From the NCBI GenBank assembly GCA_019637225.1, contig JAHBWC010000003.1:124001-188000 (forward strand): DNA of 64,000 nucleotides. Direction: 5' to 3'. The notes under the pieces are model-generated. The model was not told the DNA's origin, did no database searches, and saw nothing but the letters and a program-made list of their open reading frames with translations. Both the position numbers and the translations under genes were made by a program. Source of the DNA: Labilithrix sp. Lineage in GTDB: Bacteria; Myxococcota_A; Polyangia; Polyangiales; Polyangiaceae. Positions within the stretch are counted from its first letter, which is position 1. The number at the start of each line of letters is the position of its first letter. Shown here piece by piece: positions 32,946 to 41,760 of this stretch.

Positions 32946-34508
32946 GTGCGCAAGATCTCGATTGTCGCTGGGCTGACGACGTTTGTGATGGCGGGTTGTG
33001 CGGTTGCCAACGAGGACGACGTGCGCGTCGCGCCCATCGATCCAGGCGTGAGCACGCAGGCGTTCACGGGGTCGCGCCGCCGCGTCGTCGTCTTCAAGGC
33101 CGACACGCTTCCTTCGGACGCGTCGTCCCGGCTCGCGCGCAACGGCGCGCGCGTCCGAAAGCAGATCGCCGAGCTCGGCGTCGCGACGGTCGATGCAGAC
33201 GGGACGACCGCGGCGAAGATCGCGGCCGACCCGACCGTGGCAGCGATCGGGAGCGAGCGCTCGTGGGCGATACCGAAGCATCGCGTGTTCGGCCGTCGCC
33301 ATCGGCCGAAGCCGGAGGCGCCGAAGGACTTCCTCTACGGAGCGCAGTGGGATCAGCGTCGGATCCGAGCCGACAGGGCGAGGGCGAACGTGTCGCGGGT
33401 CGCCCAGTCGAGGGTCACCGTGGCTGTGCTCGACGTCGGCGTCTTCGGCGACCATCCGGATCTCGTGGGAAAGGTCGTCGACGGGGTCGACACCAGCTAC
33501 GCCCACAAGCCGGACAGCGGTTGCTCCGAGCCCGCCGTTCCTGCCGGCTTCCCGGCGTACTTCACGCGCTTCAACTTCCTCGCGGCCGACCCCGTTTCGG
33601 GTGCGGTTCCGTGCGAGCCGGTCGAGGACTTTGCATCCGTCCAGGGCCACGGCACACACGTTGCGGGTACGATCGCGGCGAACATCGATCCAAACTCGGC
33701 CGTCGTCGGCGTCGGGCCTTCACTCAATATCGCGGCCTACAAGGTATTCGACCGCCTGCATCTCGCCGACGGCGAGGAAGACCAGATCCTCGCGTTCGAC
33801 GGTCCGCTCTTCGAGGCGATCGCCGATGCGGCGCGCAAGGGATACGCGGTCGCGAACATGAGCCTCGGCGGCATCCTGGATCGAAACGATCCGGACCAGA
33901 ACGCGTCCTGGCAGGCCTGGAATCGCGCCGCGAACCTCGCGACGCGCAAGGGCACCCTGCTCATCGCTGCCGCCGGCAACGACTCTCTCCTGACGAACGG
34001 GAGGAACGTCGCGGCCGTGCCGGCCGACCTGTCCGCGGTCGTCTCGGTCTCGGCGACCGGGACCTCGAAGCTCCTCGGACCGTTCGAGTTTGGCTCGGTA
34101 TGGGGGCCGCTCAACGCGGCGCCGGGATCGGACGTCCTTGCCTTCTATTCGAACTACGGCTCGCGCGTCGATCTCGCCGCGCCCGGTGGCGATTGTGGTC
34201 CGACGTTTCCGAACGGCTGCGAGCAGCAATACCTCATCGTCTCGTCGACACCGTTGTATGTGCCCTCATGGTCGACCGACCCGGCCCTGCCACCCCCCGG
34301 CCTCTACGCCGACCTCACGTGGATGGCCGGTACGTCGATGGCGGCACCCCACGTTGCCGGCGTGGCTGCTCTCATCAAGGCGAAACATCCGAGCTGGGGC
34401 CCGCTCCTGATCCGGCGTCAGCTCGAACAATCCGCAGAACGAATCGGTCCGCGATCCTCCCAGCAGTTTGGAAGCGGGATGGTCGATGCGGACCGCGCGA
34501 CGCGCTGA
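32946..34508 (+). CDS. S8-family (subtilisin-like) serine protease lipoprotein
   Basis: 520 residues, GTG start after GGGGGG. Lipobox VMAGC (Cys18). Residues about 40-110 resemble an I9-type propeptide (VVVFKADTLPSDASSRLARNGARV). The catalytic triad is Asp163 (VAVLDVGVFGDHPDL), His235 (GHGTHVAGT) and Ser464 (GTSMAAPHVAG), with oxyanion Asn345 (AAAGND). The residue after the catalytic Asp is Val, where Thr or Ser is usual. Two cysteines in inserts may form disulfides. An extracytoplasmic, lipid-anchored protease, with codon usage a little less biased than the core genes. It follows the cytolysin-like gene but has its own 237-bp upstream region after the terminator. Confidence 0.9.
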   Translation: MRKISIVAGLTTFVMAGCAVANEDDVRVAPIDPGVSTQAFTGSRRRVVVFKADTLPSDASSRLARNGARVRKQIAELGVATVDADGTTAAKIAADPTVAAIGSERSWAIPKHRVFGRRHRPKPEAPKDFLYGAQWDQRRIRADRARANVSRVAQSRVTVAVLDVGVFGDHPDLVGKVVDGVDTSYAHKPDSGCSEPAVPAGFPAYFTRFNFLAADPVSGAVPCEPVEDFASVQGHGTHVAGTIAANIDPNSAVVGVGPSLNIAAYKVFDRLHLADGEEDQILAFDGPLFEAIADAARKGYAVANMSLGGILDRNDPDQNASWQAWNRAANLATRKGTLLIAAAGNDSLLTNGRNVAAVPADLSAVVSVSATGTSKLLGPFEFGSVWGPLNAAPGSDVLAFYSNYGSRVDLAAPGGDCGPTFPNGCEQQYLIVSSTPLYVPSWSTDPALPPPGLYADLTWMAGTSMAAPHVAGVAALIKAKHPSWGPLLIRRQLEQSAERIGPRSSQQFGSGMVDADRATR

Positions 34509-34511
34509 GGT

Positions 34512-34690
34512 TCCGGGACGGAGTGACCGGCCTCGTCGAACGTCTTGACGACGAGATCGGTGCGCGCGGCGCCCTCGTCGACACTGTGGCCGACGACGAA
34601 TCGTGAGCAGTTCGTCGACCAAGAACAGCGTGAAGGTCGAGACGCCGTTGACGTGACGCTGCACGAAGTCGAAGTGCACCGAGAGCAGAG
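34512..34690 (-). pseudogene. Frameshifted gene remnant antisense to and beyond the S8 gene end
   Basis: Two overlapping minus-strand pieces with coding bias join by a one-base shift near 34600: VHFDFVQRHVNGVSTFTLFL, then FVVGHSVDEGAARTDLVVKT. No start or intact frame is present. I do not recognise the parent family. Confidence 0.28.
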
Positions 34691-34713
34691 CAGAGGGACG
34701 ACGGACTCGACGC

Positions 34714-35421
34714 TCAGTGTGCGTTCTCACAGTAGCCGTAGCTCGTTCCTCCAGATGAGAGCCCCTCGTCGCCGGGCATGCACCGCTCGCCACCGCAGTC
34801 GTCCGCTTCGATCCGGCAGTATTTCGTGCACCGGTTCTCGGGCCCGCAGGTCAGCCCACTCCCGCAATCGTTGTTCGATTCACACGCTTCACCGCTCTGC
34901 GCGTGCCCGGCTTGGAAGAAGCACGCTGTCTGCGTCGCCTGGTGAAACTGACAGGTTCGCCCCTTGGCGCAAGTGTCGCCCCCCGGGTTGCAAGCCTGGG
35001 GCGCGCAATAGCCGTATGCGACCCCGCCGAGGACGAGCTCCCCGGAGAGAAACGAAAGACACTCCGCCCCGTTCGCGCATGACGATGCTTCACCTACCCG
35101 ACAATACGAGAGGCATCCGGCGGCCGAGCAGAATCCGTTGGCGCCGCAGTCATTGGCGAACTCACACGCAGCCGACTCCTCTCCGTACGTTCGGATCGGC
35201 CAGCAACGCGACTCGGAGTCCGATGGTGATCCGTCGGCTGCAACGGGCAAACAGGTCTCGTCCGAAGCGCACTGAAGATGACGCTGCGGGTTGCCGCCCT
35301 GCGCCTGCGCGAAATCGCAGTACGTTGGCGTCGGGGCGTAACCTTGAAACTCTTCGCCGATGACACTCGCGCAGCCCGACGAGAAGACGAGCACGAGCGC
35401 GACGATGCTCGTACGCGTCAT
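34714..35421 (-). CDS. Cys-rich lipoprotein, translationally coupled to the 35421 gene
   Basis: 235 residues. Lipobox SSGC (MTRTSIVALVLVFSSGC). More than 20 cysteines are arranged in repeating units of the form C..(D/N)DCG..G.C...C (CEFANDCGANGFCSAAGCLSYC; CESNNDCGSGLTCGPENRCTKYC), with GVAYGYC or GTSYGYC closing two units. This suggests a duplicated disulfide domain. Base composition is less GC-rich than the core genes. Its ATG overlaps the previous TGA by one base (TGATG). Confidence 0.68.
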   Translation of the reverse strand: MTRTSIVALVLVFSSGCASVIGEEFQGYAPTPTYCDFAQAQGGNPQRHLQCASDETCLPVAADGSPSDSESRCWPIRTYGEESAACEFANDCGANGFCSAAGCLSYCRVGEASSCANGAECLSFLSGELVLGGVAYGYCAPQACNPGGDTCAKGRTCQFHQATQTACFFQAGHAQSGEACESNNDCGSGLTCGPENRCTKYCRIEADDCGGERCMPGDEGLSSGGTSYGYCENAH

Positions 35422-36419
35422 CAGAAGGTTCCTCCCACTCCGATCCGAGCCCCGCCGTTGGTAGGGGAGACAGAGAGCGTCTTCGTTGGGCCGAAGGCGA
35501 TCAGGCCGAGGCCGGCGAGAGCGAACGAGACACCAGCAAGCGAAGCAACGTTCGCGATCGACACGGCCGTCCCCCCATCGCGTGCCGCCGCGAGGCCAGC
35601 CTCGTCGCACGTGCGCGCCTCGTCGCAGTGACGAGCGAGCGCCAACTTCCGTTCGGTCGCATACAGGCCAGCGGCGAGACCCGTCCCAAGTCCGATCCCG
35701 CCGACCGCCACGGCAACGACGCCGAGTGTGTGGAGGGGCCGAGATGTCTTCGTTCCCAGCGACACCGGCGAGCTCACGGCACTCGGAGCAGCGGTGGACG
35801 GCGTCGACGCGACCGGCGGCGTCCAGCGCTGGCACTCGCGCTCTTCGGCGCCGTCCGTCACCTCTCGACAACCAAGCGAACACGCTCCTGCCCCCTCGAA
35901 GGTGAACGTGAGCCGATAGCTGTTTCCGTTCTCGAGTTGGTAAGAGGACGACGCATCACAAGCGGCGTCGGTGACCTCGATCAGGCGCGTTACGTTTTCG
36001 AGTCGACTCTTCGTCACCGCACGTCTTCCAGATTGGCAGTCGCCGCGAGAGTTCCGGTAAGCGCAATAGTCCGTCTCGTACTCCGTGTAGTATTTCGTCT
36101 CGAGCGAGGTTCGTGTCTCGGTGTGCCAGTAGCGCGTGGACGCGAACCAGTGGTAGGCATCGGCCGCGACCCGCATCGCGGCTAGGTTCTGCGTGCCGAG
36201 GGAGACGTCCTGCCCGTTGACGTGGACGATGTCCTCGCGAAATGGGCCCGGCTGGCTCGTGTGCTTCCGGACGATCGCAACGAGGGCATGCGGCTGGTCG
36301 GCGCGAGGCTCCACGTAGCGGGCCCGCCCGTGCACCTGGCAGCCCGCGAGGGTGAAGAGGGAAAGAAGGCCCGCCGCGCCGGACGAGAGCGCGTGACGAA
36401 CGGATACCGACGGGCACAT
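35421..36419 (-). CDS. Lipoprotein with two C-terminal membrane segments, function unknown
   Basis: 332 residues. Lipobox TLAGC. A beta-rich extracytoplasmic domain (residues about 30-200) has Tyr-rich strands (STRYWHTETRTSLETKYYTEYETDYC) and four to six cysteines. A Ser/Thr/Pro linker follows, then two hydrophobic helices (LGVVAVAVGGIGLGTGLAAGLYA and VSIANVASLAGVSFALAGLGLIAFG). The membrane pair resembles the tail of the PEGA-like protein at 25613. Codon usage is looser than that of neighbours, which suggests a recently acquired or fast-evolving gene. Confidence 0.6.
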   Translation of the reverse strand: MCPSVSVRHALSSGAAGLLSLFTLAGCQVHGRARYVEPRADQPHALVAIVRKHTSQPGPFREDIVHVNGQDVSLGTQNLAAMRVAADAYHWFASTRYWHTETRTSLETKYYTEYETDYCAYRNSRGDCQSGRRAVTKSRLENVTRLIEVTDAACDASSSYQLENGNSYRLTFTFEGAGACSLGCREVTDGAEERECQRWTPPVASTPSTAAPSAVSSPVSLGTKTSRPLHTLGVVAVAVGGIGLGTGLAAGLYATERKLALARHCDEARTCDEAGLAAARDGGTAVSIANVASLAGVSFALAGLGLIAFGPTKTLSVSPTNGGARIGVGGTF

Positions 36420-36764
36420 GCGCCACCGTTCGGCCGCTCATCGGCCCAGTTGCCCGAAATCGTCGGCAGAGACGACATTCCGTCCATTCGCTCGGGATCT
36501 CCCCGAATAGGGCGAGCTCGCGCGTGTGCTCGAGCCCGGCGGCGTGCCGAGCATCGCGAGAGCGTAGGAAGTGAAAACGCGTAGGGAGGGCGCACAAAGC
36601 TAGGTGCACCGTGAGGCGGAATGGCTGTGGGGGAGTGAGGAAGTGGCCATCGGGCCGGCTCAATTGTCACGCGAAGGACGTGTGGCCAGCCGATACGAAG
36701 GTGAACGCCGACAGGTCGCCGGCCATGATGGCGTCGGCCACCTGCGCTCGCGTGACTGAACTGC
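36420..36764. other. Long gap upstream of the 36419 gene
   Basis: About 345 bp of lower-GC sequence between two minus-strand genes. It holds the likely promoter of the 36419 gene, of which no strong box is visible. Its right-hand end carries a minus-strand coding-like remnant, SSVTRAQVADAIMAGDLSAF, ending at a TGA near 36669. Confidence 0.35.
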
Positions 36765-36857
36765 GCGTGAAGGGATCCGACGGGCAAACATCGGGCTGCG
36801 GACGGACGGGCTCCTCACCGGCGACGCCGGTCGGAGCTCGACGGCGGTGCGCGCGGC
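36765..36857. repeat. Dispersed repeat, copy B
   Basis: Direct-orientation relative of copy A at 23488-23582. ACCGGC and GCCGGT pair around a 3-nt loop inside the longer GGCTCC/GGAGCTC stem, so the secondary structure is conserved although the loop bases differ. It abuts the end of the M16 gene. Confidence 0.65.
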
Positions 36858-36858
36858 G

Positions 36859-38475
36859 CTACTTCTTCGGAGCCGGCGCCGTCGTCGGCTTGGCCGGCGT
36901 CGCCGCCGGCTTGGTCGCAGCCGCCGCGGGCTTGGCCGGCGTCTTCGCGTCGCCGCCGGCCGCGCCGATCGGGTTGCCGTACGCGTCGCGCTCGTCGGCC
37001 GGGCCGAAGCCGAGCGCGTCGACCTGCGGGAGCACGGTCGCCTTGTCGCCCACCACCACGATCGTCATCGCGTCGGAGCCGAAGTACTCGAGCGCGACGC
37101 GCTTCACGTCGTCTGCGGTGACCGCCTCGAGCCGCGCCGGCCGCTTCTCGTAGTCGTCGATCGGCAGGTCGTGGACGAATAGATCGGACACGGCCCCGGC
37201 GACGTCGGAGACGCCCTCGAAGCGTCCGGGCATCGCGAGCCGGATGCTCTCCTTCGCGAGCGCGAGCTCCTCTACCGTGGGACCGTCGCGCCGGAGGCCG
37301 TCGAGCTCGCTCAGGGCTTCCTTGATCGCCGGTCCGGTCTTGTCGGCGAAGACCGCCGCCGCAACGAGGAACGGCCCCGCGCCGTGACGCATCGAGAAGT
37401 ACGAGCGCGCCCCGTAGGTGTACGCGTTCTTCTCGCGGAGGTTCATGTTCACGCGGCTCGAGAACATGCCGCCGAGGATCGCGTTGGCGACGATGAACGC
37501 CTCGCGATCCTTGACGGAGTAGGGCACGCCGGGCCGAACGAGCTGGATCTGCGACTGCGCGCCCGGCCTATCGACGAACACGACACGCTTGTCCGTCGCG
37601 GCCTTCGCCAGCGCCTTGGGGGGCTTCCGCGTGACCGCGCCGGGCTTGCCCTTCCACGCCCCGAACGCCGCCTCGAGCTTCGGGACGAGCGTCGCCGGAT
37701 CGACGTCGCCCGCCACGACGATCGCGGCGTTCTTCGGCGTGAAAAGGCGCTCGTACGCGCGCTGGATCTCCGCCTTCGTGAGCTTCTTCGCGTCGGCCTC
37801 CTGCCCCGTCATGCTGTGGCCGTACGGATGCCCGCGCCCGAAGAGGGCCGCCGCGACGGCGTTCGACGCGATCGCCCCCGGGCTGCTCTTCTCGGCCTGG
37901 ATGCTCGTGATTCGCCGCGTGCGGAGGCGCTCGATCTCGGCCTCGGGGAACGACGGTGACAGCGCGACGTCGGCCATCAGCTCGAGGGCGGCGTCGAGGC
38001 GCTCCGAGAGTACGCGCACGCTCACGCCGGCCGAGTCCCAGTCGACCCACGCGCCGTGATGCGCGCCGATCGCCTCGAAGTCATCGCTGAGCTGGAGCGC
38101 GCTCCGCTTCTTCGTTCCCTGCTCGAGCATCGCGCCGAGGAACGACATCACGCCGGGTCGTGCGTCCGGCACGTCGCCCGCTCCGACCGACACGACGACC
38201 CGCGCGCTGACGATCGGGAGATCGTGCCGCTCGACGACGAGCACGCGGAGGCCGTTCTTCAGCTTCGCCTCGACGACCTTCGGCGCCGTGAACCGCACCT
38301 CGCCGTCGGGCGCGGGCGGCTGCTGGCGGAACGGCGCGTCGGGCGTGACGCGGGGCGCTTCGGCCGTGGCCGCGGGGATCGGCGGCGGCGCCACGACCGG
38401 CACAGGCTGCGGAGGAGGCGCGCCTCCGCACGCGGCGACGAGCGCGAGACCGACGAGACCGAGCGCGCGCTTCAC
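36859..38475 (-). CDS. M16 peptidase-family protein lacking the HxxEH zinc motif (lipoprotein)
   Basis: 538 residues, GTG start overlapping the previous TGA by 4 bp. Lipobox LVAAC, then a Pro-rich spacer. Both M16 half-domains are recognisable (KNGLRVLVVERHDLPIVSARVVV, RLRTRRITSIQAEKSSPGAIASNAVAAALFG, YGHSMTGQEADAKKLTKAEI and later AILGGMFSSRVNMNLREKNAYTYGARSYF). At the place of HxxEH there is SFLGA (111-115), so it cannot bind catalytic zinc. It is probably the structural partner of the active M16 protein encoded just upstream, as in PqqF/MPP-like pairs. The tail is a Lys/Ala/Pro/Thr-rich chain. Confidence 0.9.
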   Translation of the reverse strand: MKRALGLVGLALVAACGGAPPPQPVPVVAPPPIPAATAEAPRVTPDAPFRQQPPAPDGEVRFTAPKVVEAKLKNGLRVLVVERHDLPIVSARVVVSVGAGDVPDARPGVMSFLGAMLEQGTKKRSALQLSDDFEAIGAHHGAWVDWDSAGVSVRVLSERLDAALELMADVALSPSFPEAEIERLRTRRITSIQAEKSSPGAIASNAVAAALFGRGHPYGHSMTGQEADAKKLTKAEIQRAYERLFTPKNAAIVVAGDVDPATLVPKLEAAFGAWKGKPGAVTRKPPKALAKAATDKRVVFVDRPGAQSQIQLVRPGVPYSVKDREAFIVANAILGGMFSSRVNMNLREKNAYTYGARSYFSMRHGAGPFLVAAAVFADKTGPAIKEALSELDGLRRDGPTVEELALAKESIRLAMPGRFEGVSDVAGAVSDLFVHDLPIDDYEKRPARLEAVTADDVKRVALEYFGSDAMTIVVVGDKATVLPQVDALGFGPADERDAYGNPIGAAGGDAKTPAKPAAAATKPAATPAKPTTAPAPKK

Positions 38476-39923
38476 TTTCCACCTCGCACGACGTTGACGA
38501 TCGTTCCTGCCATGGGCGCGTCCTTCTTCGCGGTCACGAGCGTGACCACGCGCTCTTTCTCCTTCAGCCACGTGCGCCCGACGTTCGCGACGCTCTCCTT
38601 CGTGGCCGTCGTCGTCCGCGCGATGTCCTTTTGGAGCCAGCTCGGATCGCCGACGTAGTGGTTGTAGCTGTTCAGGCGGTTGGCGCGCGCGGAGCTGCGC
38701 TCGATGTCGAACACGCTGTCGGAGAGGATCGACGTCTTCGCGCGTGACAGCTCGGCGTCTTCGACGCCGCCCGTGCGGAGCTTGACGAGCTCTTCGTCGA
38801 TCACCTTGAGCAGCTCCTCGGCCGTGTGGCCCGGCTTCGCGGTCGCGACGATCTCGAAGACGCTCGCGAGCTCCATCGACGCTTGCGACGCCGTGACGCT
38901 CTGCGCGATCTGGAGATCGTAGACGAGGCGCTTGTAGAGGCGGCTCGTCTTGCCGCCCGACAGCACGTGCGAGAGCAGATCGAGCTCAGCGTCGCCCGGC
39001 GCGAAGAGCGGCGGGCTCGGCCAGCTCACGTAGACGCGCGGCAGCTCGACGCCCGCATCGACCTCGATGCGCGTCTCGCCCCGAGGCGTGACCGGCGCCG
39101 GCTTCATCCGCGGCACCGCCGGTCCGCGCGGGATCGGGCCGAAATACTTGTCGACGAGCGCGAGCGCCTTCTTGCGGTCGAAGTCGCCCGACAAGACGAG
39201 CGTGGCGTTGTTCGGCACGTAGTACTTGCGGAAGAACCCGCGCACGTCCTCGATGGTCGCGGCGTCGAGGTCGGCCGGGCTACCGATCGTGAGGAGGTGG
39301 TACGGGTGCTCCTTCGGAAAGAGCTCCGAGCGGATGAACTGCCCGACGAGGCCGTACGCCGCGTTCTCGTAGTTCTGCCGACGCTCGTTCTTCACGACGT
39401 CGCGCTGGCTCTGGAACGTCTTCTCGTCGGCGTGGTCGAGGAGGAACCCCATGCGGTCGCTCTCGAGCCATAGCGCCAGCTCGAGCTGGTTCGCCGGCAC
39501 GGTCTCGAAGTAGTTCGTGCGGTCGGTGTTCGTCGTGCCGTTGATCGACGTCGCGCCCGCCTTCTCGAGGAAGCGGAAGTACGTGTCTTCGGGCACGTGC
39601 TTGCTCCCCTGGAACATCACGTGCTCGAAGAGGTGCGCGAAGCCGTTTCGCCGCTCGGCCTCGTCCTTCGATCCGACGTGGTACCAGATGTTCACCGTGA
39701 CGATCGGCGTCCGGTGGTCCTCGTCGAGGATCACCTCGAGCCCGTTCGGGAGCGTCGTCTTCTCGGCGACGAGCGTCGGCGCGGCGCTCCGCGGCGCTGC
39801 GGGCGCCGCCGCAGGAGCGTCTGCGCGCGCGGGCAGGGGAGCCGCCGCGAGCGCGAGACCGACCGGCAGGAGGAACGACGCCCGCCGCAGGCGCGCGAGG
39901 ACCGAGGACATGTCGAGCAGCAT
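38472..39923 (-). CDS. Zinc-dependent M16 family peptidase, active subunit
   Basis: 483 residues with a signal peptide (SFLLPVGLALAAAPLPARADA). The active-site motif HLFEH (His97, Glu100, His101) is followed by VMFQGSKHVP and the downstream Glu region NERRQNYENAAYGLVGQF. The second half contains the substrate-holding SGGKTSRLYKRLVYDLQIA. Such periplasmic pitrilysin-like enzymes degrade peptides inside a clam-shell made with a partner. The partner gene overlaps this one by 4 bp. CATAAT lies 9 nt upstream of the first ATG; an ATG 12 bases further in is the alternative start. Confidence 0.92.
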   Translation of the reverse strand: MLLDMSSVLARLRRASFLLPVGLALAAAPLPARADAPAAAPAAPRSAAPTLVAEKTTLPNGLEVILDEDHRTPIVTVNIWYHVGSKDEAERRNGFAHLFEHVMFQGSKHVPEDTYFRFLEKAGATSINGTTNTDRTNYFETVPANQLELALWLESDRMGFLLDHADEKTFQSQRDVVKNERRQNYENAAYGLVGQFIRSELFPKEHPYHLLTIGSPADLDAATIEDVRGFFRKYYVPNNATLVLSGDFDRKKALALVDKYFGPIPRGPAVPRMKPAPVTPRGETRIEVDAGVELPRVYVSWPSPPLFAPGDAELDLLSHVLSGGKTSRLYKRLVYDLQIAQSVTASQASMELASVFEIVATAKPGHTAEELLKVIDEELVKLRTGGVEDAELSRAKTSILSDSVFDIERSSARANRLNSYNHYVGDPSWLQKDIARTTTATKESVANVGRTWLKEKERVVTLVTAKKDAPMAGTIVNVVRGGK

Positions 39924-40233
39924 GGGCCGCGGATTATGCCGCTCGCGGCCCCGCGCCGGATCCACAAAGGTGCCTGAGCCAGGGTGGATCGCGGGCAGGC
40001 CACGGCGCCGCCGTGATGCCCGAGCTCGCGCGGCGAGGCCGTGCGGCGAGGCCGTGCGGAGCGGCGAGCCGACCGCGCCGCGCCGTCGCCCCCGCGCCGC
40101 GATCCGCGCGGTTGTGACAAATCCCGAGCGGAGGGGGCGCCGAGCTCCGCATTTGGGCGACTTCGGTGCTAACCTGTTCCTTGCTGCCCGCGTCTCGAGC
40201 CGAGGCGCGCGCCGACATGGGAGAGTCTCCGCG

Positions 40234-41574
40234 TTGCAGGGCGACAAAGCGCTCATCCTCGGCCTGCTGAACATGCTCGAGCGGGAGCTCCTCCCCGCGA
40301 TCGAGCGTGGCGATGCGCAGGCATGGAGCCGCGCGAATCGCATCGCCGACGGCGTGCTCGCGCTCCTCACCGACGACGAGCGCGACGCGATCGAGCTGCC
40401 GAGCCGCGTCGGCGTTCTCCAGGCGCTCTACACCGCCGCGAAGGTGACGCGCGAGGACCGCTCGGCCCGAGCGTGTGCGCTCTACACGTTCGTCACGCGC
40501 GGCAAGGAGACGCTCGATTCGCAACGGCTCAGCCGGCCCCCCTCGATGCGGCCCGGCTCGTCACGCAAGCCGCCGTCGATCCGGCCGTCTCCTCACAGCA
40601 TCATCCCGCCTCCCGAGCGGAAGATGCCCGACTGGGTCCCCGAGAGCGGCATCCTCGGCGGCTTCCGCCTCGTTCGTCCGATGGCGAGCGGCGGGCTCGG
40701 CTCGCTCTTCTTGGCTCACCGGCTCGAGGACGAGGGCGACCCGCTCGCGCCCCAGGTCGTCCTCAAGGTGCCGCACGACGCCGGCGCCCTCCTCGCGCAC
40801 GTGCCTGAAGAGGAGCTGCTCGCTCAGTTCCGCGCGGAGGCCTCCGCCCTCGCGGCGATCCCCCTGCACGCGAACCTCGCGCGCATCCTCGCGTTCGACA
40901 TCGCGGCGAAGCCGAAGCCGTTCCTCGTGATGGAGCTCGTCGAGGGCCGCACGATGGAGAAGGACCTCGACGAGAAGACGATGACGATGGGCCGCGCGCT
41001 CGACGTCCTCGACGGCGTCCTCGCCGGCCTCGACGCGATGCACTCGACCGGCGTAGGCCACCTCGACGTCAAGCCGGACAACGTCATCGTGCGGCGCGAG
41101 ACCGGCGCGGCCACGCTCGTCGACTTCGGTCTCAGCGGCCGCACGGTCCGGAAGAAGTGCGGCAACCCCATCTACGCCGCGCCCGAGGTGTGGAACGACG
41201 ACCGCGAGCCCGAGAGCGCGTTCGCAGCCGACGCGTACTCGTTCGCGTGCCTCGCGTTCGAGACGCTCACCGGGAAGATCCTCTTCGACTCGGAGGACCT
41301 CTTCCAGATCATCCGCCAGCACCTCGCGCACGACGGCTTGCCGCCGGGGATCGCAGAGCTCCGCGCCCGTCCGGAGCTCCGGAAGCTCGCCGAGATCCTC
41401 TCGCGGGCCCTCCGCGCGAACCCGGCGCACCGGACGCGCATCCGGATGCTCCGCACCGAGCTCGCGCGGCTCGCGCCGCAGCTCCGCGATCTGCAGTGGC
41501 CGCTCCGCGGCGCCGATCGGTGGGAGAGCTCGCCGTATTCGGTCGACGAGCTCGAAGAGACCTACGTCGGCTGA
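40234..41574 (+). CDS. Soluble Ser/Thr kinase-like protein with HLD catalytic loop
   Basis: 446 residues. The first 95 form a helical domain (ALILGLLNMLERELLPAIERGDAQAW, LTDDERDAIELPSR) of unknown type, followed by a Ser/Pro/Arg linker. The kinase domain has a loose glycine loop (MASGGLGSLFLA), Lys in VVLKVPH, catalytic loop GHLDVKPDN (Arg of HRD replaced by Leu277, Asp retained), VDFGLSG and YAAPEVW. There is no membrane helix, unlike most kinases in this window. Loss of the HRD arginine suggests activity independent of activation-loop phosphorylation. The start is assigned to TTG behind GGGAGAG; the next ATG is 13 codons in. Confidence 0.82.
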   Translation: MQGDKALILGLLNMLERELLPAIERGDAQAWSRANRIADGVLALLTDDERDAIELPSRVGVLQALYTAAKVTREDRSARACALYTFVTRGKETLDSQRLSRPPSMRPGSSRKPPSIRPSPHSIIPPPERKMPDWVPESGILGGFRLVRPMASGGLGSLFLAHRLEDEGDPLAPQVVLKVPHDAGALLAHVPEEELLAQFRAEASALAAIPLHANLARILAFDIAAKPKPFLVMELVEGRTMEKDLDEKTMTMGRALDVLDGVLAGLDAMHSTGVGHLDVKPDNVIVRRETGAATLVDFGLSGRTVRKKCGNPIYAAPEVWNDDREPESAFAADAYSFACLAFETLTGKILFDSEDLFQIIRQHLAHDGLPPGIAELRARPELRKLAEILSRALRANPAHRTRIRMLRTELARLAPQLRDLQWPLRGADRWESSPYSVDELEETYVG

Positions 41575-41645
41575 CCGGCCTCGCGTCGCGGGGGGGAAGG
41601 ATCCTCCTCCGGCGCCGTATACGCGGACGGTCCGGTGCGATTCGA

Positions 41646-41671
41646 GGAGCCTCTCTCGGGGAGAGGGCTCC
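41646..41671. repeat. Stem-loop of the CTCTC-GGGGAGAG type
   Basis: GGAGCCTCTCTC pairs with GAGAGGGCTCC around a GGG loop, followed by CGGGGAGGGCG. It resembles the short palindromic repeats often scattered between genes in GC-rich genomes. It could also end the kinase transcript, although no T-run follows. Confidence 0.4.
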
Positions 41672-41760
41672 GGGGAGGGCGCCGGCCGGCCACCACTTGT
41701 ACCAACTTCCTCCTCGGGGACGAGGGGGCCGGGGGGCGAACGCCCTCCACGAGAGAAGCC

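Noticed and set aside
36859-38475. M16 protein without HxxEH as a damaged gene
   Set aside because: Non-catalytic partner subunits are normal in paired M16 systems, and the rest of the protein is intact and coupled to the active partner.
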